A stretch of DNA of 64,000 bases from Shouchella lonarensis. Lineage in GTDB: Bacteria > Bacillota > Bacilli > Bacillales > Bacillaceae_D. Below are positions 1-8,404 of this stretch, in pieces. The position numbers and the translations under genes are program-made. The DNA is taken from assembly GCF_900096965.1 (NCBI RefSeq), contig NZ_FMYM01000006.1, forward strand, positions 124,001 through 188,000, read 5' to 3'. Numbering within the stretch: the first letter of the stretch is position 1; each line of letters opens with the position of its first letter. The notes beneath the pieces are model-generated. The model was not told the origin of the DNA. It saw nothing but the letters and a program-made list of their open reading frames with translations, and did no database searches.

Positions 1-1672
1 ATAGTGTTTCATGTGTTCCTCTCTCTTGTACATTGCCTTCTTCTAAAACAAGGATTTCATCACAATGTTTGACAGACGAAATCCGATGCGCAATGACAAA
101 AGTCGTGCGCCCTTTCATCATGTCATGCAGTGCATGCTGAATCTTGACCTCTGTTTTCATGTCAACTGCACTTGTTGCATCATCCAATATTAGAATGCTT
201 GGGTTCATGATCATTGCCCGGGCAATGGCGATTCGTTGCTTTTGACCACCAGATAACCCAAGCCCTTTTTCTCCTAATACCGTGTCGTACCCGTCCGGAA
301 GCTCGGAAATAAACGCATGGGCATCGGCGCGTTTCGCTGCAGTGACAATGTCATTTTCTGTCGCATCTGGACGCCCATATGCTAAGTTGTCACGAATTGT
401 TGAAGAGAACAAGAATGTTTGCTGCATCACAATGCCAATATTTTGCCGTAATATATTGACATGATATGATTCTAGCGGTTTACCATCAATCAAAATTTCG
501 CCACCTGTTCGCTCATAGAAACGCATCAACAATTGAACAATAGACGATTTCCCGGCACCAGTAGAACCGATTAAACCGATGGTTTTACCTTGAGGAACAT
601 GGAAATCAAGCGCTGACAAAGCGTCGTTTGAAGAACCATCATAACGCAAATCTACTTGTTTAAAAGTTACCTCGCCTCGTAACTTTTCTGCCTTCTTTGT
701 CTCTAGCGCACCAATCGGTCGTTCCTTTTCTGAAAATATTTCGAGCAACCGTTCTCCAGAAGCTTTTGATTGTGAGAACATGTTAATAATGAAACCTAAA
801 TGCATGATGGGACCAATCATGAACCAAATGAGGCTAAAGAAAGCGGTGAGCTCTCCAGGCGTTAACTGTTGTTGGACAGCTAGATAGCCACCAAATCCTA
901 ACAAAATGACCGCCGAAACATTCCCCATAAATTCCATAAGTGGAAAGTATTTTCCCCACACATTGGCAATCTCTATATTTTTCTCACGGTAATCATCATT
1001 TTGACTATGAAAACGAGTCTTTTCTTTTTCCTCTTGCGACAACGCCTTCACTGTCTGTATCCCACTCACGTTTTCTTGCACCTTTGAATTTAGCCCAGCA
1101 AGTGATTTCCTTACTTTCCGAAAACTAGGATGCACACGCTGATCAAACTTGTATACAGCAACAGCCAAGAATGGCAACGTCACCATCGTCGCCAAGGTGA
1201 GTGGCACTGAATAGTAAAACATTACTGCGAGTGTGAAGCTAACAATTAAAATAAAATGGACAAACTGGGCAAAACCGAAAGAGAGGAAAAAGCGAAATGC
1301 TTCAACATCTGCCGTTAAGCGCGACATTAAATCACCCGTTTTGGCACGATCATAGTAACTAAAAGGTAAAAACTGTAATTTTTCATACAATGACTTTCTC
1401 AACCGATATACCGTCTGAATACCAAAGAGGTCGCCAAAATATTGGTGAATATACGTAGCGAGTCCTTTCACTGCCATGATCAAAATTAAGCCAATTGCTA
1501 AATAAGGAATGAGGTTGGCGTTGCCACCAACAATGCCTTCATCAATCGCAATTTGCAATATAACTGGATACACGACAGTAATAGCCGTTACAAAAAAAAG
1601 CGCCAACAGTGAATAAACAAAATACTTTTTGTAAGGCATGTAAAATTTTGCTAGACGTTTAAATATCTCCAC
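1..1672 (-). CDS. ABC exporter half-transporter, YfiB/BmrC-like (3' end cut by window edge)
   Basis: Membrane-fused ATP-binding cassette protein of the multidrug-exporter type, probably half of a heterodimer. About 557 codons are present and the family is 570-600 residues, so a few tens of C-terminal residues are missing. The N-terminal ~330 residues carry the hydrophobic ABC-transmembrane domain. The nucleotide-binding domain shows Walker A GSTGAGKSS near residue 367, signature LSGGQ near 473, Walker B ILILDDATSAVD near 496 and H-loop IAHR near 528. The residue after the Walker B aspartate is Asp, not the catalytic Glu. This is the mark of the degenerate subunit in heterodimeric exporters, so the catalytic partner is probably the next gene beyond coordinate 1. 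The start is GTG at 1672, nine bases after GAGGTGA. Substrate unknown. Confidence 0.88.
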   Translation of the reverse strand, partial: MEIFKRLAKFYMPYKKYFVYSLLALFFVTAITVVYPVILQIAIDEGIVGGNANLIPYLAIGLILIMAVKGLATYIHQYFGDLFGIQTVYRLRKSLYEKLQFLPFSYYDRAKTGDLMSRLTADVEAFRFFLSFGFAQFVHFILIVSFTLAVMFYYSVPLTLATMVTLPFLAVAVYKFDQRVHPSFRKVRKSLAGLNSKVQENVSGIQTVKALSQEEKEKTRFHSQNDDYREKNIEIANVWGKYFPLMEFMGNVSAVILLGFGGYLAVQQQLTPGELTAFFSLIWFMIGPIMHLGFIINMFSQSKASGERLLEIFSEKERPIGALETKKAEKLRGEVTFKQVDLRYDGSSNDALSALDFHVPQGKTIGLIGSTGAGKSSIVQLLMRFYERTGGEILIDGKPLESYHVNILRQNIGIVMQQTFLFSSTIRDNLAYGRPDATENDIVTAAKRADAHAFISELPDGYDTVLGEKGLGLSGGQKQRIAIARAMIMNPSILILDDATSAVDMKTEVKIQHALHDMMKGRTTFVIAHRISSVKHCDEILVLEEGNVQERGTHETL

Positions 1673-1792
1673 TTGTCTCTGTCACCTCGCATGATCGTTA
1701 ATATTTAGATGATCGAAATATTTTTTGAAGCGTATGAACCATTTTACTGTGAACAACTGCCAGCGTCAATCATTTTGCTTATTTAAAACTTA

Positions 1793-1818
1793 AAAAAGGG
1801 CCTTGACAGCCCCTTTTT
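1793..1818 (-). terminator. Terminator after spoVR
   Basis: Eight-base-pair stem (AAAAAGGG with CCCTTTTT) around a short loop, overlapping the spoVR stop codon and followed on the minus strand by a T-rich tract. It separates spoVR from the ABC exporter gene. Confidence 0.65.
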
Positions 1819-3220
1819 ATGTGTATTTGCGGCTTGTTTTTTCGCCATCATAAACAAAGATGACTTGTTTTTCATTGACATATGTCTCAAGATGTACGGA
1901 CCGACCCCATAATTGGTAAATATATGGGAGGACTTTTTCCAAATAGCTAACATCTAACTCAGTGCCTTCGTATCGATGTTGAATATACAACTCTCCATTT
2001 CGTAAATGGTCACCATCTGTCACGACCAAATAAGGAAACCCACCATTGACACGTGATTTCGTCAGTTCATCACGTACTTCTTCCCAACTTTTATCAACAA
2101 TTTTATAGTCAATCCCTTGCTTTTGAAACAAATACAAATCCTCCTGTTTAACGAGTTCTTTCGTTAAATAATTACGAATAAAAGATGTATCTGATTCTAT
2201 CTCTCGAACTTCAAAGATTTTCTCTCGTCCAGTCCCCGGCTGAACCCCTTGTTTCTTCATTTCATCTGTAGGATCATCAAACCGTGCTTCAATGTCTTCA
2301 AAAATCTTCACTCCTAAGTAGTAAGGATTAATGGATGTTTTTGAAGGTTGCACAACGCTTGCGTTCAACTTCGCAAATTCAATTGATTCGTCACTTGTCA
2401 AATCAAGTTCTCGTAAAATTCGGGCATGCCAATAAGATGCCCAACCTTCGTTCATAATCTTCGTTTCTAATTGTGGCCAAAAATAGAGCATTTCTTCACG
2501 CATCATTGTTAATATATCTCGTTGCCATGGCGTAAGTTCACGACTATGTTGTTCTATAAACAACAACAGGTCTTTTTCAGGCTGAGCGGGAAATTGTTTT
2601 TTTACAGACACTTTGTCCTCTTCGTCTTGCACCTCCAGTCGCCATAAATCATCATAAGGTGTCTTTTTATATGCACCTTTCTTGTCCTGATCCAGCTCGG
2701 GATGCTCTTTATGGGCAACATCAAGCAACAACGGATCAATATGTTCTTGAATGGCAAGTACCGCATCAAGAAAATCTTCTACCTCTGCTTTTCCATGGAC
2801 ATGTTCATAATGGGCAATCCGCTCTGCTGTTGCACTCATACTTTCAACCATATCTCGACGGGTATGCGCGAATCGGATATTGTTCTTGAAGAAATCACAG
2901 TGTCCAAGCACATGTGCCACAATGAGTTTGTTTTGAATAAGTGAATTGCTGTCTAATAAAAATGCATAACACGGGTCCGAGTTGATGACAAGCTCATAAA
3001 TTTTACTTAACCCTAAATCATATTCCAATTTCATTTTGTGATATTGTTTTCCAAATGACCAATGGCTATAGCGCGTCGGCATCCCGTATGCTCCAAACGT
3101 ATAAATGATGTCGGACGGACATACTTCATAGCGCATTTCATAAAAGTCAAGTCCAAAACCGCGGGCGATCTCGGTAATTTCCCCAATCGCCTGCCGCAAC
3201 TCTTTTGACTGTGCTGCCAA
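1817..3220 (-). CDS. spoVR: Stage V sporulation protein R (SpoVR family)
   Basis: SpoVR family protein of 467 residues, the normal length. In B. subtilis SpoVR acts in the mother cell and is needed for spore cortex formation; its biochemical activity is unknown. The N-terminal half has the conserved aromatic and histidine-rich family core ([16 protein letters not shown], then [12 protein letters not shown] near residue 105, and a second conserved block [13 protein letters not shown] near 258). The start is TTG at 3220, preceded by GGGGTGAAGTGTA. A possible sigma-E-like -10 (CATACGTAT) lies just upstream but is not convincing on its own. It is a single gene, divergent from the small membrane protein at 3351. 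Confidence 0.93.
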   Translation of the reverse strand: MAAQSKELRQAIGEITEIARGFGLDFYEMRYEVCPSDIIYTFGAYGMPTRYSHWSFGKQYHKMKLEYDLGLSKIYELVINSDPCYAFLLDSNSLIQNKLIVAHVLGHCDFFKNNIRFAHTRRDMVESMSATAERIAHYEHVHGKAEVEDFLDAVLAIQEHIDPLLLDVAHKEHPELDQDKKGAYKKTPYDDLWRLEVQDEEDKVSVKKQFPAQPEKDLLLFIEQHSRELTPWQRDILTMMREEMLYFWPQLETKIMNEGWASYWHARILRELDLTSDESIEFAKLNASVVQPSKTSINPYYLGVKIFEDIEARFDDPTDEMKKQGVQPGTGREKIFEVREIESDTSFIRNYLTKELVKQEDLYLFQKQGIDYKIVDKSWEEVRDELTKSRVNGGFPYLVVTDGDHLRNGELYIQHRYEGTELDVSYLEKVLPYIYQLWGRSVHLETYVNEKQVIFVYDGEKTSRKYT

Positions 3221-3310
3221 TACACTTCACCCCTTTTCCTTCATCTTTCTATACGTATGAACAAACGACCCTTTCCATGAGGAAAACTGCTCGCCTTTTT
3301 GAGACGTGCT

Positions 3311-3319
3311 TGTTATAAT
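3311..3319 (+). promoter_or_regulatory. Extended -10 promoter of the small gene at 3351
   Basis: TGTTATAAT matches an extended -10 (TGnTATAAT) 32 bases before the start codon of the downstream gene. The -35 region is poor, as is usual for extended -10 promoters. Confidence 0.55.
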
Positions 3320-3350
3320 GGGGAAAGATGAATAGATTCGGAGGCGATCA

Positions 3351-3557
3351 ATGATGAGTGCATGGATCCTCATTCCATTAGCTGCTTTGCTCATTCCTAT
3401 TACTGCCATTATGACTGATTATGCGTACAAACGTAAACGATTAGAAATGCAGGACAATGCAGGACTTGAAAATGCGGAATTATACGAACGAATAGAACAA
3501 TTAGAAGCCAAACTTGCTCGCATCGAACAAACAGACGAAAGAAGGCGCCTAGATTAG
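3351..3557 (+). CDS. Small membrane protein with one TM segment and a coiled coil
   Basis: 68 residues. Residues 4-24 form one hydrophobic membrane helix (WILIPLAALLIPITAIM), followed by a basic stretch (YKRKR) and a heptad-like charged helix to the end (NAELYERIEQLEAKLARIEQ). The topology resembles PspB-type envelope-stress proteins, but I see no family signature and claim no function. The start ATGATG follows CGGAGGCGATCA, and an extended -10 promoter lies upstream. It is followed at once by a strong bidirectional terminator shared with pgcA, so it is monocistronic. Confidence 0.7.
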   Translation: MMSAWILIPLAALLIPITAIMTDYAYKRKRLEMQDNAGLENAELYERIEQLEAKLARIEQTDERRRLD

Positions 3558-3576
3558 CGCCTTCTTTCTATTTTTT
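3541..3576 (+). terminator. Bidirectional terminator between the small membrane gene and pgcA
   Basis: Perfect 8-bp stem GAAGGCGC/GCGCCTTC with a short loop, followed on the plus strand by a T-rich tract (TTTCTATTTTTT). It overlaps the stop codons of both convergent genes. Confidence 0.85.
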
Positions 3577-5313
3577 ATCAATATATGCTTGCATATAGGC
3601 AAGTACAGCTCGTTTCAACTGCTTCAACTTCGCAAAGCTATTTTCTTCGCTATTTGCAACGACACCAAAGTAAAATTTCACTTTCGGCTCTGTCCCTGAC
3701 GGGCGAACACAAAACCACGATTCATCTGCCAAAATATATTTTAATACATTTGATTGCGGTAATGAAAGTGGCGCTTTTTCCTCTGTCGCAAGCATCGTCG
3801 CGATACGACTTTCGTAGTCTTCAACGCGGACAATTTCAAGTCCATCTATTTCCTTCGATGGGTTCGCCCGTAGACTTGTTAGGATGTGGGCAATCTTCTC
3901 CGCGCCTTCTTTCCCTTTTAATGTTAATGACTGTAAATCTTCCTTATAGTAACCATAACGTGCAAACACCGACTGGAGTGCTTCAAACAGCGTTTTCCCT
4001 TCGCGCTTATAGTGTAGCGCCATCTCTGCTGCAAATAAACACGCTTGTACGGCATCTTTGTCACGAACAAAATCGCCAATTAAATAACCATAACTCTCTT
4101 CATAACCAAATAAATATGTGTGTTCATCCGAGCGCTCGTATTCGCCCATCTTTTCACCAATAAATTTAAAACCAGTTAAAGTATCTACCGCAGCAAGTCC
4201 ATATGCAGTGGCAATCGCCCGACCAATTTCTGAAGTGACAATTGTTTTTAGGATAACACCGTTTTCAGGGAGTATCCCTTGTTCTTGCTGTTGTTGTAAC
4301 AAATAGTCAAGCATTAATGCCCCGGTTTGATTCCCAGTTAATAGTACATAATCCCCGGTCTCATTTTTCACTGCCAGCCCAACCCGGTCGGCGTCAGGAT
4401 CTGTTGCGATCAATATGTCTGCACCATGTCTCTTTCCATAATCAATCGCCATTTCAAATGCCGCTGACTCTTCAGGGTTTGGTGAAGTCACAGTCGAAAA
4501 TTCGGGATCCGGTAGCGCTTGCTCGCTTACAACAGTCACATTTTTAAAACCACTCTCAGCAAATGCCCGTGTCACTGGTGCTGTCGCTGTACCATGTAAT
4601 GGTGTGAACACGATCGAAATGTCTTGGCCAAACTGTTGATCCATCTCCGGCTGCAATAAAATGGTCTGCAAGGCAGTATGGTACGCATCGTCAACCACTT
4701 CCCCTATTGCCTCGTATAAACCTTTTTTGTGCAGTGTTTCAATATCTTCAACCGCAATTGCTAGTTCGTCTTCAATCTCTCCTACACAAGCAACAAGCTC
4801 ATCAGCTAGCGCAGGCGGAAACTGACCACCATCTTCGCCATATACTTTAAAGCCATTGTACTCAGGAGGATTATGCGATGCAGTGATAACAATCCCTGCT
4901 TGTGCTTGCAAATAACGGACAGCGAAAGAAAGCTGCGGTGTTGTATGAAGCTCTGTAAATACATATGTTTTGATTCCGTGCGCCCCTAATGTACGCGCGG
5001 CTTCACGCGCAAACTGCGCTGATTTATGACGTGAGTCAAAAGCAATAACGACACCACGCGCTTTCGCTTCTTTTCCACGTTTTTCAATAAATCGCGCGAG
5101 CCCTTCTGCCGCCCTACGAACCGTATAAGTATTCATCCGATTTGGTCCTGGTCCAATTTCCCCCCGCATACCACCAGTTCCAAACACCAAGTCTTGATAA
5201 AAACAATCTTCAAGTGCCTGTTCATCTGACAACAATGCGTCCAATGCGCTCCTTACATCATCCTCTAATTGCGGATATGTATGCCATCGTTCAATTCTTC
5301 TCTTGGTGTCCAT
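3568..5313 (-). CDS. pgcA: Alpha-phosphoglucomutase (PgcA-like alpha-D-phosphohexomutase)
   Basis: Interconverts glucose-6-phosphate and glucose-1-phosphate, feeding UDP-glucose, glucolipid and wall teichoic acid synthesis in the cytoplasm. All four phosphohexomutase motifs are visible: the catalytic serine loop TASHNPPEYNG near residue 146, the metal loop DPDADRVG near 305, the sugar-binding loop GYEESYGY, and the C-terminal phosphate-binding loop RPSGTEPKVKF. A GTG four codons upstream would extend the frame to 5325, but it abuts the GGGAGA ribosome site. The ATG at 5313 gives a workable spacing and an N-terminus like B. subtilis PgcA, so I chose it (581 residues). A phosphomannomutase side activity cannot be excluded. 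Confidence 0.92.
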   Translation of the reverse strand: MDTKRRIERWHTYPQLEDDVRSALDALLSDEQALEDCFYQDLVFGTGGMRGEIGPGPNRMNTYTVRRAAEGLARFIEKRGKEAKARGVVIAFDSRHKSAQFAREAARTLGAHGIKTYVFTELHTTPQLSFAVRYLQAQAGIVITASHNPPEYNGFKVYGEDGGQFPPALADELVACVGEIEDELAIAVEDIETLHKKGLYEAIGEVVDDAYHTALQTILLQPEMDQQFGQDISIVFTPLHGTATAPVTRAFAESGFKNVTVVSEQALPDPEFSTVTSPNPEESAAFEMAIDYGKRHGADILIATDPDADRVGLAVKNETGDYVLLTGNQTGALMLDYLLQQQQEQGILPENGVILKTIVTSEIGRAIATAYGLAAVDTLTGFKFIGEKMGEYERSDEHTYLFGYEESYGYLIGDFVRDKDAVQACLFAAEMALHYKREGKTLFEALQSVFARYGYYKEDLQSLTLKGKEGAEKIAHILTSLRANPSKEIDGLEIVRVEDYESRIATMLATEEKAPLSLPQSNVLKYILADESWFCVRPSGTEPKVKFYFGVVANSEENSFAKLKQLKRAVLAYMQAYIDKK

Positions 5314-5438
5314 CTTGCAAACCACTCTCCCATCTCAATTCAAAAGAAAAAAGGAATGTATGCAACAATATCCTTTTTTATCTATACGCATTCATTTTAC
5401 ACATGAGAGACCTTTTTGACTAGCTTAAAAGATCGTCA

Positions 5439-5837
5439 CTACAGGCCACCTGCTTCTACTGATAATAATGCTGGTTGCACCTCTTCATGTGGCCATGTTG
5501 ACACAAAAATTTCTCCCATCCAGTCACCTTCAGCCCGAAACAATGCTTCCGCTTCATAAAGACCTGATTCGACATGATGGAAGATGACAGACACGTCTCC
5601 TGATTCGTGCGAAAAATAACCTTTAACTGTCGCATTCGTAACACCTTCATACATCTCGTCGGTTACAAAAACTTGGAGATGGACAGTATGATTCACTTGA
5701 ATCGGTTGGTCAACAACCGTTACAACCCAGTCTCTTTCGGTACTCGCAAATACAAGCGTATACTTCATATACAATAACAATGTAAAACATAAAAGCACCA
5801 ACGACACATTTAAACTTTTTTGCACAGCTGGTTGCAT
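5439..5837 (-). CDS. Exported YtkA/FixH-like protein
   Basis: 132 residues with one N-terminal hydrophobic segment (about 9-30), then an extracytoplasmic beta-rich domain. The motif GLYEAEALFRAEGDWMGEI and the pattern of a ligand-like domain with a late tryptophan are typical of YtkA-like/FixH proteins. These are often associated with copper or respiratory-oxidase functions, but nothing nearby supports that here. The segment could be an uncleaved anchor or a signal peptide, as the cleavage site near FASTERD is ambiguous. Monocistronic; role unknown. Confidence 0.65.
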   Translation of the reverse strand: MQPAVQKSLNVSLVLLCFTLLLYMKYTLVFASTERDWVVTVVDQPIQVNHTVHLQVFVTDEMYEGVTNATVKGYFSHESGDVSVIFHHVESGLYEAEALFRAEGDWMGEIFVSTWPHEEVQPALLSVEAGGL

Positions 5838-5930
5838 GAAAAATCTCCTTTTTCATGTAGAGGTATCTCCCTTATACAAGACCCCGCTACGTTTTACAAC
5901 CCAGTCTGTCCAACAATAAGCGCCTGTAAA

Positions 5931-6665
5931 CTATGACAATCGTAACTCACTACGAATCTTCACAGCTCTTTCTGGAAAATCTGTAAAGATCGTGCACCCC
6001 CACGAGAGAAAATCGCGTAGTTGTCGCTCATCGTTCACTGTAAATGAGCGCAACGCAACCCCAGCACTTTGCACGTCTTGGATAACTGGCTCGGTGACAA
6101 AAGGAGACCATAAATGATAGCCAGTAGCACCGAGATTTTCTATATATTTCTCTGGTTGAAAGAGTGGTCCCATTGTCAATACCGCAATCTCCAATTCCGG
6201 ATGAGCCTCTTTCATATGTGCAAGCACAATATGGTCAAACGATGAAACAACAATTTCATTGCTTCCCTTTGTCTCTTGCAACACCTGACTTACTGCCGCC
6301 ACCACACGACTGCGATCTTCACCATATGCCTTTAATTCAAGGTTGAGTAATAGTGCAGGATACGTGTCCGCCCACGCTAGTACCTCTGCTAGCGTCGGTA
6401 TCCGTTCTGGTGCTAAGTGTGGATAACGAGCCGCCGCATTGAAACGTGCCAGTTCCGCTGCCGTATAGTCTGAAATGGCTCCGCGTCCGTCTGTCGTCCG
6501 GTCAATCGTCTCATCATGAATGACGACGGGCACACCATCTTTTGTCAATTGTATATCAAACTCAATCCCATCTGCGCTAGCTAATACCGCTGCCTGAAAC
6601 GCGCTCATCGTGTTTTCTGGATATGTACCTGAAGCACCACGATGTGCATAAATCATTGTTGTCAT
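5931..6665 (-). CDS. Cytoplasmic glycerophosphodiester phosphodiesterase (GlpQ/UgpQ family)
   Basis: Hydrolyses glycerophosphodiesters, such as those from phospholipid turnover, to glycerol-3-phosphate and an alcohol. 244 residues, with the family catalytic elements near the N-terminus: AHRGASGTYPENT (residues 7-19), the metal-binding pair in GIEFDIQLTKDG, and VVIHDETIDRTTDG. The C-terminal SFTVNDERQL segment also fits a GDPD TIM barrel. No signal peptide, so it is of the intracellular type (B. subtilis YhdW/YqiK-like) rather than the secreted GlpQ. Monocistronic. The type I toxin locus lies upstream of its start. Confidence 0.9.
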   Translation of the reverse strand: MTTMIYAHRGASGTYPENTMSAFQAAVLASADGIEFDIQLTKDGVPVVIHDETIDRTTDGRGAISDYTAAELARFNAAARYPHLAPERIPTLAEVLAWADTYPALLLNLELKAYGEDRSRVVAAVSQVLQETKGSNEIVVSSFDHIVLAHMKEAHPELEIAVLTMGPLFQPEKYIENLGATGYHLWSPFVTEPVIQDVQSAGVALRSFTVNDERQLRDFLSWGCTIFTDFPERAVKIRSELRLS

Positions 6666-6752
6666 ATGTTCTGTACCCCTTTGTCCATTATTATTGTCCT
6701 AATCATGACGAAAACAGCCGACTTTTGCAAGTGAAAAGTCCCTTATCCTTTA

Positions 6753-6782
6753 TTGACTGAACAAACGTACACAGTGTATAAT
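6753..6782 (+). promoter_or_regulatory. Sigma-A promoter of antitoxin RNA, locus A
   Basis: TTGACT, 18-base spacer, TATAAT on the plus strand. It points towards the 3' end of the minus-strand toxin gene, with predicted start near 6789. No plus-strand ORF follows. Confidence 0.75.
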
Positions 6783-6788
6783 AAAGTG

Positions 6789-6929
6789 AAGAGAAACACA
6801 CACTAAAAAGACCGCAAGTGCGTTGCACCTACGGTCATAGCAAGAAGCGTCCCTTAAAAGGGGTCGACTATTTGGGGTATTACGCCCACCATGAGCCTTC
6901 AACTCAAAATGGTGGGTTTAGTCTTGCTT
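6789..6929 (+). ncRNA. Antisense (antitoxin) RNA of type I locus A
   Basis: Predicted RNA of about 140 nucleotides from the strong promoter at 6753. It covers the complement of the whole toxin 3' untranslated region and the last few toxin codons. A hairpin with arms 6885-6895 and 6903-6916 (CCCACCATGAG / CTC...ATGGTGGG), followed by a T-rich stretch, can end it. The arrangement is that of RatA on txpA mRNA in B. subtilis. The ends are inferred. Confidence 0.65.
6803..6836 (-). terminator. Terminator of toxin mRNA, locus A
   Basis: On the minus strand GACCG...GCGGTC forms an outer stem and AGGTGC/GCACTT an inner one, followed by TTTTTAG. A similar hairpin recurs at 38305 and 37473. Confidence 0.75.
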
Positions 6930-7004
6930 AGACACGTTTACGACGGCAACAACGAGTGTTCCAAACGCAATTGCGATGAGAATCCAAGATTGGAGCTCTG
7001 TCAC
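6918..7004 (-). CDS. Type I toxin peptide, holin-like/TxpA-like, 28 residues
   Basis: 28 residues, beginning MTELQSW and ending VNVSKQD. One hydrophobic helix fills residues 7-22 (WILIAIAFGTLVVAVV), with a polar charged tail. This is the form of the putative holin-like toxin family and of TxpA/BsrG-type membrane toxins that depolarise the host membrane when made in excess. The GTG start at 7004 follows GGGGGTG by six bases. A promoter (7074-7102) and a dedicated terminator (6803-6836) bracket it, and a plus-strand antisense promoter opposes it. The leader can fold so that GGAGTG at 7029-7034 (plus strand) pairs with the ribosome-binding site at 7011-7017. Function is inferred from form and gene arrangement. 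Confidence 0.78.
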   Translation of the reverse strand: MTELQSWILIAIAFGTLVVAVVNVSKQD

Positions 7005-7010
7005 GTGCAA

Positions 7011-7034
7011 CACCCCCTTTCTTAAAAAGGAGTG
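7011..7034 (-). promoter_or_regulatory. Leader hairpin that can mask the toxin ribosome-binding site, locus A
   Basis: In the toxin mRNA the sequence CACTCC upstream can pair with GGGGTG of the Shine-Dalgarno (six pairs, one G-U). Locus B has the same element with a longer stem, which supports its being functional. Confidence 0.6.
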
Positions 7035-7073
7035 CCGACCACCTTTTTGAGTGCGCTTACTTGCTATGACACT

Positions 7074-7102
7074 AGTATAACTTACAGCTTACAGTGTGAC
7101 AA
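7074..7102 (-). promoter_or_regulatory. Sigma-A promoter of toxin mRNA, locus A
   Basis: On the minus strand TTGTCA, 17-base spacer, TATACT. The predicted transcript starts near 7068, giving a leader of about 64 bases before the toxin start. Confidence 0.75.
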
Positions 7103-7257
7103 CATTTCAAACTCGTTTCCCATATGATCTCTTCTGTAAATCTCCTGCCGCTTCAAATCAAGCTCTCCACTTCAATTTCAAACTGCATTTCACCTGAATC
7201 ATCTTCCCTTCTATGCTATAATCAAGCTAACTAGTACATAACAGAAAGGGGATTTGC

Positions 7258-7626
7258 ATGATTCCCGCTCAAGTCTTTCGAATCATCGCCGCTTTCCATC
7301 AAGCAGTATGGCCGCTGTTTTTTCTTGCTGCGCTCCTGCTCCTTATCTATACATGGCGCCATTGGCGTAAAGGTCGGTTTGTCTTAACATGGTTTGTGTA
7401 TGCAACACAGCTATTACTCGTCATCACTGGCTTCATGCTCTTATATGCTTATCAATTTGATTTGTTTTTTACACTGAAAGCAATTGTCGCGCTTTCTATG
7501 CTCATTTTCTTTGAAAAAGGGCGCCGTTGCTTAAAGAAACAGCATAACCACCAAGGAATGGTTCATGTAACACTATTTTTTCTCACCGCAGTAATTGTGA
7601 TGATCATGGGTGTATATGGACGCTAA
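7258..7626 (+). CDS. Four-helix membrane protein, YisL-like (UPF0344/DUF1516)
   Basis: 122 residues with about four membrane segments (roughly 15-35, 46-66, 68-86 and 100-118). The order of helices and the charged connector after helix three (FEKGRRCLKK) resemble the YisL/UPF0344 family of Firmicutes, whose function is unknown. The start ATG follows AGAAAGGGGATTTGC, and TGCTATAAT at 7214-7222 is a good extended -10. The nitroreductase gene follows after 29 bases on the same strand, so the two are probably co-transcribed. Confidence 0.6.
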   Translation: MIPAQVFRIIAAFHQAVWPLFFLAALLLLIYTWRHWRKGRFVLTWFVYATQLLLVITGFMLLYAYQFDLFFTLKAIVALSMLIFFEKGRRCLKKQHNHQGMVHVTLFFLTAVIVMIMGVYGR

Positions 7627-7655
7627 CAACAAATTTTTTAAAAGAAGGTGATTAC

Positions 7656-8393
7656 TTGCTTACAAATGATGTCTTACAGACAATGTCTAACCATCGCTCG
7701 ATTCGTTCATTTACAGATAAACCCATTACAGATGAAATCATTGACACGATTACGACCGCCGCACGTTGGGCATCGACTTCTCATCATGTACAAGCCTATT
7801 CTATTGTTACTATTAAAAATGCGGATACGAAAAAAGATTTCGCTGAGTGGACCGGTGGACAGCCATGGGTAGCATCGTGCCCTGTTTTCTTCGTGATCTG
7901 TGGCGACTTTTCTCGTCATGCACGCGCGAGTAAACAATACACCGCCCCTTTTACAGTTGGTGGCATTGAACAGCTCCTCGTCGCGACGGTAGACGCCAGC
8001 CTCGTTGCACAAAATATGTTGCTTGCCGCAGAATCGCTCGGTCTTGGCGGTGTCATGATTGGCGGTATTCGCAATGAACCTGAAAAAGTCGCCACACGTC
8101 TACAACTGCCAAAGTATGTTTTCCCGGTGATGGGACTTGCACTTGGCTATCCAACCCGCTATCCTGCACAAAAACCGCGCCTGCCGCAAAATGTGACTGT
8201 TCACGAAGAACATTACAAGCATCATCGCCATGCATTGGAAACCTATGACAAGACCATCTCTAGTTACTATGAGGCACGCACAAAAGGCGCAGACACGAGG
8301 AACTGGACTGCGCGCATGGCTCAATATACAGAAAAGAACAAGCGTCCCCACCTTAAAGGTTTCTTGCAAAAACAAGGGTTTTTAACTGAATAG
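7656..8393 (+). CDS. NADPH-dependent FMN nitroreductase/flavin reductase (NfrA/Frp family)
   Basis: 245 residues. Reduces nitro compounds, quinones or free flavin with NAD(P)H through bound FMN. The N-terminal SNHRSIRSFTDKPI is the FMN-phosphate loop of this family. GGIEQLLVATVDASLVAQNMLLAAESLGLGG is the central dimer/FMN segment, and GLALGYP near residue 160 is also characteristic. Length matches B. subtilis NfrA1 (249). The start is TTG at 7656 with AAGGTGATTAC before it; no ATG fits the family N-terminus. It ends only 11 bases from the convergent pstB gene, with no clear terminator between them. Confidence 0.9.
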   Translation: MLTNDVLQTMSNHRSIRSFTDKPITDEIIDTITTAARWASTSHHVQAYSIVTIKNADTKKDFAEWTGGQPWVASCPVFFVICGDFSRHARASKQYTAPFTVGGIEQLLVATVDASLVAQNMLLAAESLGLGGVMIGGIRNEPEKVATRLQLPKYVFPVMGLALGYPTRYPAQKPRLPQNVTVHEEHYKHHRHALETYDKTISSYYEARTKGADTRNWTARMAQYTEKNKRPHLKGFLQKQGFLTE

Positions 8394-8404
8394 CGCTCAG
8401 TTAC

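Noticed and set aside
2659-2944. Plus-strand frames inside spoVR
   Set aside because: Antisense shadows of a well-conserved gene, no ribosome sites.
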